Translations under genes and position numbers: made by a program | Shown here: positions 10,031-20,290 of the stretch, in pieces | How positions within the stretch are numbered: the stretch's first letter is position 1 | How the letters are laid out: each line of letters opens with the position of its first letter | Assembly (NCBI GenBank): GCA_033085395.1 | Contig: JANQBS010000018.1 | Span: 62,001-126,000, forward strand | DNA length: 64,000 bases | DNA from: Xanthoparmelia taractica | Lineage: Eukaryota > Ascomycota > Lecanoromycetes > Lecanorales > Parmeliaceae | Reading direction: 5' to 3' | The notes under the pieces: generated by a model | The model's input: the letters and a program-made list of their open reading frames with translations, nothing else | Databases searched by the model: none | What the model was told of the DNA's origin: nothing

Positions 10031-10688
10031 CTACTCCGCAGTGAATTTCGCATACTCATCCATACTCATCAGGTTCTCCACCTCCCCTGCGTCCGTGACC
10101 TGGATCTTCGCAATCCATCCCTCTCCTTCCGGACTCTTATTAATAGTGCCAGGCTTCTCTTGTAGTACATCATTCGCCTCTATAATTTTCCCAGACACCG
10201 GTGTTAAGATATCCGATGCTGACTTGACGGATTCGACAGCCCCCATGGAGTCGCCGGCTGATACCTCGAGGTCGATGGCGGGTAATTCAACGAAAACAAC
10301 GTCACCAAGGCTTTTAGCTGCGTAGACAGATACTCCAATGGTGCCTGAAGAGGATGACGCATTAAAAAACGTTCAATTGGCCCGAGAAGGCGGAGAAGGT
10401 GGAAGGGCAATACCAGTCTTGCCGTCTTCGCTGAGCTCAATCCATTCGTGCTCCGCTGTGTACTTCTTCTCTTGCACTATGCACACATAAATTAGTAGCC
10501 ATCATTCTACAACGGTTTGAGAGGCTCAGCTTGCAAGCTATAGAAGTCGTGAAAGGCCTTCGGCCTAAACCTGTTCTAGACGGTCGTAGTTGCAATTGAG
10601 GAGTCAGTTTTGCGCGATGGTATGTTTGTAGGGAGTACAGTCTTTGACAAGAAGCCAATGGCCCTCGTAATCTCGATACGGCTGCCAT
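10031..10688 (-). CDS. GCV3: Glycine cleavage system H protein, mitochondrial
   Basis: Three exons, 10688-10535, 10476-10414 and 10344-10031, give 176 residues, the usual fungal length. The N-terminus (AAVSRLRGPLASCQRLYSL..., Arg/Ser-rich, no acids) is a mitochondrial presequence ending near RRPFTTS. The mature part starts at KKYTAEHEWIEL and contains the lipoyl site GAVESVKSASD, whose Lys is the lipoylated residue, plus SPEGEGWIAKI. H protein carries the methylamine group between the P, T and L proteins of the glycine cleavage complex in the matrix. The second intron (10413-10345) is GT-AG. The first is best read as a 58-nt GC-AG intron (donor GCAAGC at 10534, acceptor TAG at 10477). A 38-nt GTTGTA...TAG alternative also keeps frame. 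It shares a short divergent promoter with the gene at 10869. Confidence 0.93.
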
Positions 10689-10868
10689 AGTCGCAGGAAT
10701 AGTGGAGTTGGGGAAAGAGAAGAACTCCGCGACAATTCGGGGCTCGGGGTATAACTCATCGGAGACGCTAGTTCAGCCTTACGAGGTGAAAGCTCTCGAT
10801 GATTCAAAACGCTTTGACCGTCTTCAAGCTTAGAGGCTCGTGAGCGATGAAGATACGCAGACGGCGCC
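10689..10868. promoter_or_regulatory. Shared divergent promoter of GCV3 and the mitoribosomal bS6 gene
   Basis: Only 180 bp separate the ATG codons of two head-to-head nuclear genes for mitochondrial proteins (10688 minus, 10869 plus). Both promoters and 5' UTRs must fit here. No specific factor site was identified. Co-regulation with mitochondrial demand is an inference from layout. Confidence 0.6.
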
Positions 10869-11403
10869 ATGTTGTATGAGATGATAGCTGTGGTACGTCC
10901 TATCTTTAACCTCCTAGGAGAGCAATTCTGACCGGACTAGGTCCGCGTGGGTAAACCACACACCACTAAAGAAGTCAAAGAGTACCTCTCCCAATGCCAA
11001 TCCCCCACCCCAGCTTTATGACCTGCCTCACTAACAACATGTTTCTCTCAGAATCGCCCGCACAGCCGGCGCCCTCATCCTCGCCCACGGCGGCGTGGTA
11101 CGCGGCCTGACAAACTGGGGACCATTCCTCCTCACCAAACCCATCAAGAAAAACCAAGCGCGGCACGATTCCGGTCACCACTTCATACTACGCTTTGACG
11201 CCTCCCCTTCCGTACAAGAGCTTGTCAAGAAAACCGTGGCAGTAGATCCACGGATGGTCAGGTGCGGAGTTGTGAAGATGGGTGGGAGGCTGAAGGATAT
11301 TGTTGAGGCGAAAGGGGTGGTCGAGTGGCGGCGGGGGAAGGGGAGGGTGTTAGGGAATTATGTTGAGGAGGGAGGGAAAGCGGGTGAGAGGGCTGATGCG
11401 TAG
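10869..11403 (+). CDS. MRP17: Mitochondrial small-subunit ribosomal protein bS6m
   Basis: Exons 10869-10892, 10941-10981 and 11052-11403 give 138 residues. Each junction keeps frame with GT-AG introns (48 and 70 nt). The start MLYEMIAVVR is the classical first strand of ribosomal protein S6. It is followed by EVKEIARTAGALILAHGGVV with GLTNWGPFLLTKPIKK, and HFILRFDASPSVQELVKKTV, which together make the S6 ferredoxin-like fold. The tiny first exon (8 codons) is easily missed by gene finders. The protein binds the 15S/12S-type rRNA of the mitochondrial small subunit. In this family the N-terminus often lacks a cleavable presequence, which fits here. Identification by motif order is strong. Confidence 0.88.
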
Positions 11404-12454
11404 TATGGAGTCTCTCGCGTGTACATTTGCATAGGAGGGGTGGGATCTGATCTCTTGGAATGCTATCAACAATGCTATCGTTCACTCTTGCTCAAAAGGC
11501 TTCTCAATCATTGCACAGAGAAGTCGCATTTCGAGTCTTCGCTTCTTAGACAATGCTATGCAATCGAATAGCTCTAGCTTGACACGCACCTACTAATAAG
11601 CAGCTCCTCCTACGTTGCCATCGATCTACCTATCATCTCGCCTTCTATCATCACACTCGGCTCCTCCTCTTTGGTGGCTGCAACAGTGTGTCAAGGAGCG
11701 CCAAATACCGAGCTCAATTGCTCGTCTAGCATGGTTGGGTCTGTCAGCATTGCGAAGTCATATCTGATCACATGAGGACGGGAGGTCATGCAAGTTGCAG
11801 AAGCGGAGACCTCAATACCCAGTTCTACGAAAACGTCTCGATATGTTTGAGCATTTTGAAGACTGGTCCCAAATCCGATTCTCCATGCGGGTGAAGAATG
11901 CAGCGTTTGCCAATAACAGTGGTACCGACCTGGAACGCAACAGATTAGCGAGCGCAAGGCCTGGGGAGACAGCGCACAGGCTCACTATCAGTAAGGATGC
12001 TATCACTCGTGAACAGACCGTACGAGGAACCTTGTATTTGGTTGTAGCATGCGTGAGATTCCCGGCGGTCATAGCAGACGCTGGCGGAGAGAACATGGAA
12101 ATTGATTGAGAACGGGAGTGAGCGAGAGCCTGCTGGGTCAGCGTTGGCTTGAGGGGATTTCTGCTACCTCAAGACAACTACCCTGTCAGAACTTGCAACC
12201 ACTCGTTGCCAATTGCAGTGACTAAAGATGAAGCATGAGCAGACCTGGAAGTTCATATTGCCTTATGAATATTGCACGTGGTCTTCTGTAAGGAAGGCTG
12301 AATCAAAATGAATAGGTACAAGACCAATTATCTTAGCAAACTTTGTCAATGGCAAAAATGCCTCCGCTCCACCAAAGCTCGCTCCAATAGGGTATTGGGA
12401 CCTCATATCAAGTCACTGCAATGTACCAACCCTTTGTACCTGGTCGCCAATGAG
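11404..12454. other. Intergenic with a weak minus-strand coding candidate
   Basis: Minus-strand frames at 11691-11957 and 11812-12096 contain a hydrophobic run (VIASLLIVSLCAVSPGLALA) followed in the other frame by a plausible soluble tail (GTSLQNAQTYRDVFVELGIEVSASATCM). A GT donor (near 11928, GTCGGTACC) might link them into a small membrane or secreted protein, but no conserved domain supports this. I leave it uncalled. Confidence 0.3.
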
Positions 12455-13614
12455 TCACACTTGATAGTAGTAATTATCCTTGAGCGACACAACAGGTAAG
12501 GATCCCGACCCTCTGGCAAATATCTTCTCCAGGATCTCTTGATCGTTCATCCCTGGTATGGCAGCCATCTCTACGAATGCAGCCAGGCCAGCGACATCTG
12601 GCCCATACGTTCGCAAATGGTCCAAGGTGATACCATACTGCATGGCTGCTTGCAAGAAAGAAGCTCCAAACTCTGACCACATGACACAGTCCTCATAGTT
12701 CGTGACACAGGGAGGTCGTCGAAATTCTGCCTCAGCTGGTAAGTATTTGTGTAAATTTTGCCGTCGAGCTATTAATGCATACCAATAGTCCCGATCTTGC
12801 CTTCCAGTAGATTTTCGAAGTTGAAACCATAACGACGCTCCGTCACAGACGGTTCCCCATCCGAGTCCTCATAAATAATGAAAGAGTCCTTCTCTTTAGC
12901 GTTCATCAATTGGGTCAGAGCCTTGATCGTAGTACATTCCTGGATCCTTTGGCAACAAGTTTCCAGATGAGGTAGACACCTGAGCTCTGGATTGTCAATC
13001 CAATTGCTTCTGCACTCGCGATTTCCACGGCGCTCTGGGGGCAGCAGGACTTCGAATGCTTCCTCAAAGTAGAGAATGCTTCTTGAGACATTCTTGACTT
13101 GGTCTAAAGTCCACTTACTGCCTCCAGGTGATACGTGGACGTGAGTACCGCATGTGACGTCGCTCATGATCTCGGCGTAGCTCTCGATGATCTGGAAATG
13201 GGAACGCAGATTAGAACGCCATAAGCTCCCAAATTCGTAACGCATAATAGGCGATGCAAATTCGAAGGGCCCTTGTGCAATACGGATTAGCACGGGAGGA
13301 CGAGGGAGCCTGGAACCCTCACATGGTCGCATGGATGGGATTTTCAAATTTTTATAGCGGTCTTCATTCGGATTAATAGAAGCTTCCTCCAATATGCACC
13401 AGTACCGGAAATTTGTAGGATCATCGCCCGCATGCCACATATCCAATGCAAGACGCATCTCGGCTCGGCCAGCTCTATCTCTGGATTTGATGTTGTAATA
13501 TTGGACCAGACTCTCGGCGAACTCCTCTGAAGAAGGTTTGCATTGGTCTTGCATTCTTTTTGCGCACAGTAGGACTTCGATCTCTATGCCAATACGTAGA
13601 GCGGAGATGGCCAT
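12455..13614 (-). CDS. Amidoligase-family (ATP-grasp-like glutamine-synthetase superfamily) protein
   Basis: Two exons, 13614-12783 and 12735-12455, with a 47-nt intron, give 370 residues from the ATG at 13614-13612. Residues 7-14 (RIGIEIEV) match the opening strand of the eukaryotic/prokaryotic Amidoligase_2 family. The central TCGTHVHVSP segment, with paired His residues, matches the metal-nucleotide site. The sequence spanning the splice site, GTI-AEAEFRRPP, corresponds to the T(I/V)EFR motif, so the splice is supported by the domain. Enzymes of this superfamily form amide or peptide bonds using ATP; the fungal members are uncharacterised and their substrate is unknown. The region between the motifs is regular and acidic at the C-terminus. 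There is no targeting signal. Confidence 0.78.
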
Positions 13615-15302
13615 CGTTTCGCAAACGTGAAGGAAGCAATATGGAAGAGGGTGATATGTGGCGATGATGATATCTGATAGGACTAGGGGCTCCCACCGTC
13701 TATTTCTTGGGGGCCCGGGGGGGGGGGGAACAGAACCTATGAAATTGAGCTCTTGCTGGTTCTAGCGCCAGAAGTGGGAAACATTACCGTAAAGATTGTT
13801 GATATGTAGCAGATAATGGAATAATTGTTGCAGCTTGAGCTCTTGGTATGGTCAAATGACTAAAGGATCCGTTGTGTTATATGCACGGGATCCGACTCAC
13901 CCTTCTGGAGGAAGCTGCGATCCTGTACTCCGTAACTTCACCTCTGTGGTTTGAAATTGAGCCCCAAAGCCTTGGCGGGTACAGCCATTCATGATTGTCC
14001 CTCTGAAAGGAAAACGACCTCGTCTTCCAATGCCAGAATCAATAGCCGCTATGAACCACGAGACAATATCTTTGATCTAGGCTTGCCTTCTAGCATTTTC
14101 TCTTACCCATGTGCTATCTTCGCTCGAAATGAAGTCGCAATCTTCAAAAATTCAACTCCGCAACAATGACACACCTGGTTGCAGCGTTGTAAACTGTTGT
14201 AAGTTGTCGGCGCTGCCAGCAATTTGCAAAACACACGTATAGCTCTCTTGTATAATCTCCTTCCCAGAGATCATGTGAGTAGGTGAAGTGGTACCAAACG
14301 AGATGTTAGCGCTCGCACTGATGAGCATCGTTGTTCCACTGGACGTGCGGAGATGATATATTGCATTGAAACCCAAAAGAGAGCATTGTCATGGGTGGAT
14401 CCGCTATGATCGTGATTGTGAACTTGCAGGAGAGATAGCATAGGCGATGTACACAGATGACGCTACGGGTAGCGATTCCACGACGGAGCAAATCTCGATG
14501 ATAAACCCAAAAGGCTACAAAGGCTGCTGGGTCTCATGGCGGAAGTAGCTCCATGGGCACATCTTTGACAGCCAGCTCTCCATGAGAGCTATATAACCAC
14601 CATTTCACACCTGTGTCAATGCCAATGGTCTGCAGGCTATACCTGCGACCTATCTTGAGCAAGTGCTCGAAGATCTCCAAGATGCGCAGCGGAATCATCT
14701 TCTGCGCTGTCTTTCTTCAGCCAGACCCCTGATCATGAGACGTGGATTTAGTGAGCTTGCAATCTTCGGCCCTGAAGGTGAGACGGTTATTCTCGTCTAT
14801 ATCGAGATATTTGGAAGAATTACTGGATCACGTTGATGGGATAGGCGTAGCAATGCTGTCATCCTCGGATTTGAAGTCAGTTTTGCAGTCTGCATCCAAA
14901 CCGATCAAGTCAGCAGTCGGTTCATCAAAGCTTGAGGAAGGCCAGGCAATGACCCATTTCGAAGTAGCGGGATGGACGGCCAACCGCCACGGTCCGCCCC
15001 CAGGCTTCTGATGTGAAAGCTACATCTGATGAACCGAACACTGATGAATGCCTATTGTGTAGACTGATGTCTAGCTTGATGCTTGGTAATTTCTCATCGA
15101 CGACTATGGAATTGCAGAGTCTATGAATGATCAACAAACGGGCAAAACAAACTTGATGGGGATCTCATTTTTAGCGCCGCGCTAGCTTTTGCCCTAGTGT
15201 TAAATAGCGCATATCGATCGGTAATATCAAGATGCTCTTTTTGCCACAAACATCTGCCACTATTGTTCGAAAAAGCAGGCCGTCTTCTTATCAATAAATG
15301 AA
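13615..15302. other. Intergenic, no gene supported
   Basis: This holds a G12 tract at 13717-13728 and only short, low-quality ORFs on both strands. Upstream regions of the amidoligase gene (13614) and the MFS gene (15303) lie at its two ends. Nothing else recognised. Confidence 0.4.
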
Positions 15303-16872
15303 ATGACGGATGGATCAAATGAACGCTCGCCGCTGCTCCAGAATGGCCACGCCAATGGCCAGCAGGAGGAACCTGAGGTATAGTTCCAGCAATACACCTG
15401 TTACGAATCTATACTTAATCCAGCCCAGATCATTGACTTCTCCAAAGAAGACGACGAGAACCCAAGAAACTGGCCTCGTCGACGCAAATTCATCAACGTG
15501 GCTATCATAGCTTTCATGGCTGGTAAGAAGCGGTCATTCACCGCATCTCCTACTGCATTTAGCTTACCAGCAAAATCAAGTCTTGTCCCCTCTAGCCTCC
15601 AGCATGTTCACACCTGGCATATCAGAGATTGCAAAGGATCTCAACACCAACGATACTACCGTTGTAGGAGCTACCACCGGCTTTGTTATTTTTCTGGGCA
15701 TCGGTCCTCTCATCCTAGCTCCACTCTCGGAAACGTTTGGGAGGCGAAAGCTGTACCTGGTCTGCTTTTCCATCTTTGCCTTGTTACAGATTCCCACTGC
15801 ATTGAGTCCAAATGTCGAATCCTTGATTGCGGTACGGACGATTAGTGGATTCTTTGGAAGCGTGGGCATTGCCAATGGAGGAGGCACTATCAGCGACATG
15901 TTCCACCCAAGCGAGAGAGCTGGAGTCTTCGGCTGGTATCTACTGGGTCCTCTGCTCGGTCCAACCCTTGGCCCTCTCTTCGGCGGCATCATTGTCCAAT
16001 ACCTCAGCTGGCGTTGGATCTTTTGGATTCTGACGATTGTGTGCAGCTTCAACACCATAGTCGGGTTCTTTTTCCTGGTCGAAAGCTACGCTCCTGTCAT
16101 TCTGGAATCCCGTAAACAGAGCTATGAACGCTCGCCCGAGGATGGCTCCAAGTCGTACCGCATGGCCGGCCAAGACGACCGACCTTTTAGGTCCAAGTTG
16201 GCTTCCTCAATGGCACGGCCGCTGCGCATTCTCTTCACACAGCCGATTGTGTTCACCATGTCAGCGTACCAAGCTATCCTATTCGGCACAACGTATTCGC
16301 TATACACAAACTTTCAAGCCATCTACGGCGAGCTTTACGGCTTCGACACCACTACCGTAGGACTCATGTACCTAGGTCCCGGTCTTGGCTTTCTGGCGGC
16401 CGTCTGGTTCATCGTGCCGAAGATCGATACCATCTACAACTATTTGGCCCGCAAAAATAACGTAGAAGCAAAACCAGAGTATCGGCTGCCGCTAGCGAAC
16501 ATTGGTGCCGTATTCATTCCGTCGTCTCTGTTTGTATTCGCATGGACGGTCCAATACAGAGTGCATTTCGTGGTCCCTCTCATCTCGACCGTCTTCTTTG
16601 GGTTGGGCATGGTCACGATTATGAATACGTGTCAGAACTACTACATTGACTCGTTTTCAAAGTATGCCGCGTCTGCTATCGCTGCAGGTGCAGTATTCAG
16701 GAGCATTGTGGGTGGTATACTACCGCTTGGCGCAACTCAGATATTCGAGTCCGCAGGGTATGGCTGGGGCATCAGTGCTTTTGCGTTTTTGAGCTTGGCG
16801 CTGAGTCCGGCACCGTTGCTGTTTTTCTATTTTGGCGAGCGCGTGAGAGAAAAGTTCGCTATAGAGCTGTAA
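15303..16872 (+). CDS. MFS drug:H+ antiporter-type transporter
   Basis: Exons 15303-15377, 15429-15522 and 15581-16872 (introns of 51 and 58 nt) give 486 residues. The N-terminal cytosolic tail has ERSPLLQNG and then the fungal DHA1 signature KEDDENPRNWPRRRKF before TM1. The motif-A-like loop APLSETFGRRKLY follows TM2, and GWYLLGPLLGPTLGPLFGG is motif C, typical of antiporters. The sequence continues through about 12 hydrophobic segments to FGERVREKFAIEL. The loop between the halves (residues about 225-250) is basic and Ser-rich. Such proteins export small molecules or polyamines across the plasma membrane. Nothing nearby fixes the substrate; it is 15 kb from the biosynthetic locus and need not belong to it. 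Confidence 0.9.
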
Positions 16873-17450
16873 GATTAAGATGTGGGGTTGCTCGTCAAAA
16901 ATGTAATGGGAAGAGGCGGGACTTTCTTAATTTAGGCATTGGAAGAGGCGTTCTGCTACTCAGACCATAGACCGAGGGCGGACATCGTGCTTTCGCATTT
17001 CCTGCTCTGCAAAAAGATATTATACAAAAGTCGTTTCACTAATGAGATCTCTTGCTAACACGATTGCCACGTCTTTGCCCAACGCATCATTCACTTGAGG
17101 AATAAGTCAGAGGGGGCTGTACATACATGAGTCGTTCTCCTCTTCACCGAGTTACGATTAGGCAGAAAGGTTTGAATCAACCAATATCCACGTCCTCGTC
17201 AACGGTTACACTTGCGCGGGATCTCCTTCCCATTTTCTCTTCCGTGAGAGCGTCTCTGCTAATCGGATACTCGTCCCTTTCCTTTCCTTTCCTGCGGACC
17301 ATCCTTTTTGTCCACTTTCCTGCTCTCTCTCTCTCTTCCCCCAAAATAAGCTCCCCTTCGCCTTTCCTTCCTTAAGATAAAAAAAACACATCACTCAGCA
17401 CTACCTACCCCCCATCTCCCCCACAAACCCACCCATCCACCCTCCCTTAC
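16873..17450. other. Intergenic, pyrimidine-rich
   Basis: This is the 3' flank of the MFS gene and the leader of the ubiquitin-like locus. Long TTTCC/CTC-rich runs at 17225-17390, of the type found just upstream of transcription starts in filamentous fungi. No ORF of note. Confidence 0.4.
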
Positions 17451-18311
17451 ACCCTCCTCACCCCCCTCACAGGAGGCCGATCCCACCCCCTCGACCTCTC
17501 GCCCCAAGACACGGTCGCCACTCTCAAATCACTTATCGAAGAAGAAGAAGAAGAAGAAGGGGCTGTTGTATTATCAGCAACGGCTTTTTGGGGAACGGCA
17601 AGGAGCTTGACGTGCAGGAGGCTTGCTTGGGGGATTATGGTATGGGAGAGGGAAGAAGAGGGAGACGGGACGGGAAGGGTGCACGTAGTGAGGCTGGTGA
17701 AGGAGTGCCCCGCCGCCGGAGCCGGAATACGTGCCGTTTTGTGCTTGGGAAGTAAGATAAAGGGTCGAACCGAACTTTTTCTCCCGTCTTTCTTTCTAGG
17801 ATTTTGTGTCCTCCTCCTCCTTCTTCTTCCTGCTCCAGCGGCCATTTTTTCTTGTGTGGGAAAGAAAATTTGCTGTGTTCCTTTGCTTTGCTTTGCTTTC
17901 CTTTCCCTTCCTTCCTTATTAATACACCCCCTCCATAAAAAAAAACAAATCACAGAGATCCGCACCCGCGCCTCCTCCTTCACAATCCACGTCCGGCCCG
18001 TCGACACAATGTCCAAACTCAAACGCACCATCGCCCTTGTCAAGCATTGGCCCGCCGACCAGCTCGACGTCCCCCTCCCCGACGACTCCACTGTTGAGGA
18101 GAACCATATCGACGAGGACACGTCGCTTATGCTGTATGGGAAGGTGGGGACGGAGATGGGGGAGGTGCTGGGGGTGGAGGAGGATAGTGAGGAGATGGAG
18201 AGTGAGGAGGAGGAGGATAGGGATGGGGATGGGGGGGGTGAGGGTGAGGGTGGAGGGGAAGGATGGGAAGGGGAGAAGGGGGGAAGGGGGTGGATGAAGG
18301 GGGGGGAGTAA
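17451..18311 (+). pseudogene. Tandem ubiquitin-like-domain gene, apparently frame-broken
   Basis: The first ubiquitin-like domain begins at 17451 with TLLTPLTGGRSHPLDLSPQD and LKSLIEEEE. Its second half continues in two other frames: QQRLFG near 17577-17595, then GKELDVQEACLGDYGMGE near 17601-17655, and finally VHVVRLVKE back in the first frame near 17682-17708. Together these pieces match the beta-grasp order of ubiquitin (QQRL, the GK-L turn, the LSDY-like segment, LHLVLRL). A GAA7 run sits at the first break. A second domain (SSFTIHVRPVDTMSKLKRTI with DDSTVEENHIDEDTSLMLYG) lies at about 17976-18140, followed by an acidic, Gly-rich tail to TGA/TAG near 18309. A GTAAGA at about 17750 and a CACAG at 17956 could bound an intron. 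It may be a pseudogene, or unusually spliced, or affected by sequence errors. Confidence 0.45.
17538..17558 (+). repeat. GAA trinucleotide run in the ubiquitin-like locus
   Basis: Seven GAA units encode poly-Glu in the first ubiquitin-like domain. The frame changes right after it, so slippage is a possible cause of the break. Confidence 0.85.
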
Positions 18312-18573
18312 GTAAGTAAGAGAGTGTGTGGTGTCGGCTGTTGCATTGAAGTGGTATGGTATGTTGAGGGTTCGAAATGTACGAGCTGATGATATGTCGG
18401 AGGTTGATGAGGAGAGGTAGTATTTGACCTCGAACATGTTGCAGCGGCTAAGGTAGACATGTCTGAGCTCCTTATTTTACACAAGACGGAATGAAAGCAT
18501 AGCTTGTTGGATATGGTGTAGCGATAAACTCGGAAATGGCCCTCCCTCTCTTTCTCGGCTTTTACAAAGTGCC

Positions 18574-19623
18574 TCACTTCTGCGCGTACTTCTCGCCCAC
18601 TCCCCTCTTGACGGCCGGCCGCTCCGCAATACGGTCGATCCACTTGAGTAGATGTGGGAAAGGCTTCATATCTTCCTCGCTGAACCCCGTGAACGCCCAA
18701 CCCTTGACCCAAGGCCAGGTTCCAATGTCAGCGACCGAGTATTTGCCTTTGCCGTTACCGGCCAGGTATTCGCGAGGCTCGCCGGTATACTTGCCGCTCA
18801 ATTGGATTTCGAGCACGCCGTAGACGCGGAGGGTTTCATTGCGGAAACGTTCGATGGCGTCTGTGATTCAAGCATAGTTAGTACCATCATGCTATGCTTC
18901 GTTATGAGAAGAAGGAGGCCTAGGGTATTGCGAATTCAAGACAAGGTATACGTACAAGGGATCTTTTCCTTAGCGAACTTGGCAAAGTGATTCACCTGCC
19001 CCTGATACCTGTAAAGATGAGTAAGTCAAAAAGAAAATGCCACAAATTTTCCAACAACCAAACTCATAAAGCCGAAACTTACGGCGCCCCACTACCATGC
19101 CAAAAGAACAACCACTGCAACGCCTGGCTCCTCTCCAACTCATCCTTAAACCCAAACACATCATCCTTATCCGCAAACTTGAGCAGATACAAAAGCTCAG
19201 CCGACGTTTCCATCACCGGGAAGGGAGGCGATTGCGTATGATCGACAAGGATAGGGATGCGGCCGTTGGGGTCAAGGCGGAGGAACCAGTCTTTCTTTTG
19301 CTCGTTGGTCATGATATTGCTGGACAAGGAGGGACAAAGATCAGCCATGTGCGCAAAAGTCGCATAGGGAGGTAGTGGGTGTCAGGAGTGTGGAGAGAAC
19401 GCACATGAGGGTATAGGTCCACTCGGTGCCGTAAATGTCATGCAGCTCCTCGAGCATAATCTGCACCTTTTGCCCATTGGGCGTGCTCTGGGTGATGAGA
19501 TGAAGACCCTACACAATATCAATCAACCCTTTTCCCCTTTCCAGCCCGATCGAGCAGCGCAACATGACATACCTTGGCATTCTTCACCTCATCCGGGGTA
19601 TCGGCTTCGAAGAGATGCGACAT
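18574..19623 (-). CDS. Glutathione S-transferase, URE2/GST-N type
   Basis: Five exons, 19623-19573, 19508-19405, 19319-19083, 19008-18956 and 18860-18574, give 243 residues from MSHLFEAD. The N-terminal thioredoxin fold carries STPNGQKVQIMLEELH (the glutathione-site loop of fungal URE2-like GSTs), RLDPNGRIPILVDH and then METSAELLYLLKFAD, the ESGAI-like motif. The C-terminal all-helical domain includes YQGQVNHFAKFAKEKIP, ERFRNETLRVYGVLE and VADIGTWPWVKGW. These enzymes conjugate or reduce with glutathione in the cytosol. An in-frame ATG 35 codons upstream (19728) would add MIRSIQRAALLSSHLRVR, basic and without acids, which looks like a mitochondrial presequence. Start choice therefore may decide location. 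Confidence 0.92.
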
Positions 19624-19728
19624 CTTGGGCGGTTTGGGTATGATATTCAATCCTCTGACTTTGTCAATTGGTGTTCTGACTCTGAGATGGGACGATAGTA
19701 GAGCAGCTCGTTGGATTGATCTAATCAT

Positions 19729-20290
19729 TCAGTGGCATTTAAATTGGATGAAATGAAGTTGAAGAGTTGATTTACAATCAACGGCTTACAAAGACGTGAT
19801 GACGCCAGCGGTTTCCTAATCGGCGCCTCGGGCCACCAACACTCAGTCATCCCCACATTTTCGGCCCAGCTTCCGTGCCGGTTATCGATTGCATTAGGGC
19901 TAACCCTAGGGCTACCTCCACCATTTCCCCCATCCCCCATCCCCACGTCGGCCTGAAGATCTAGCAGTTCTACGGCTACAGCGTTCCTGAATACCTAATA
20001 CGTATAGCGGTGCTGAGGCTAGCAAAAGCTGTTTCGAGCTTACTTAGGCGTGCGAGTTGCCGACCGAGGGAGAAGTTGCTGCCAGCATCCAACAGAATTA
20101 ATTGGGGAGGATCACAGCATCACTGCCATGGATGAATGAAATAGCTAAGGCTGTATGTAACATGAAATACATATTATGGTAACGCAGAGCACCTAGAAAC
20201 ATCTGCCGTAAAAGCACAGGAAACCGCCCTCCTGTCGCTGATATGCTAATCATTCGAGCAACATGAGCCAACGTCCCATAATATGCACAT
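19729..20290. other. Intergenic
   Basis: This region holds the upstream flank of the GST gene and the 3' flank of the antiporter gene. A single AGGGCTAACCCT-type palindrome near 19896-19907 resembles telomere units but is not repeated. No gene seen. Confidence 0.4.

Noticed and set aside
15576..16058. Minus-strand ORF of 160 codons
   Set aside because: It is antisense to the MFS gene and mirrors its codon pattern.
17447..18712. 421-codon open frame on the minus strand
   Set aside because: It is Ser/Pro-rich low complexity, runs antisense over the ubiquitin-like locus and into the GST 3' region, and has no domain.
19894..19913. Telomere-like TTAGGGC/CCCTAG sequence
   Set aside because: A single palindromic unit, not an array; expected by chance.
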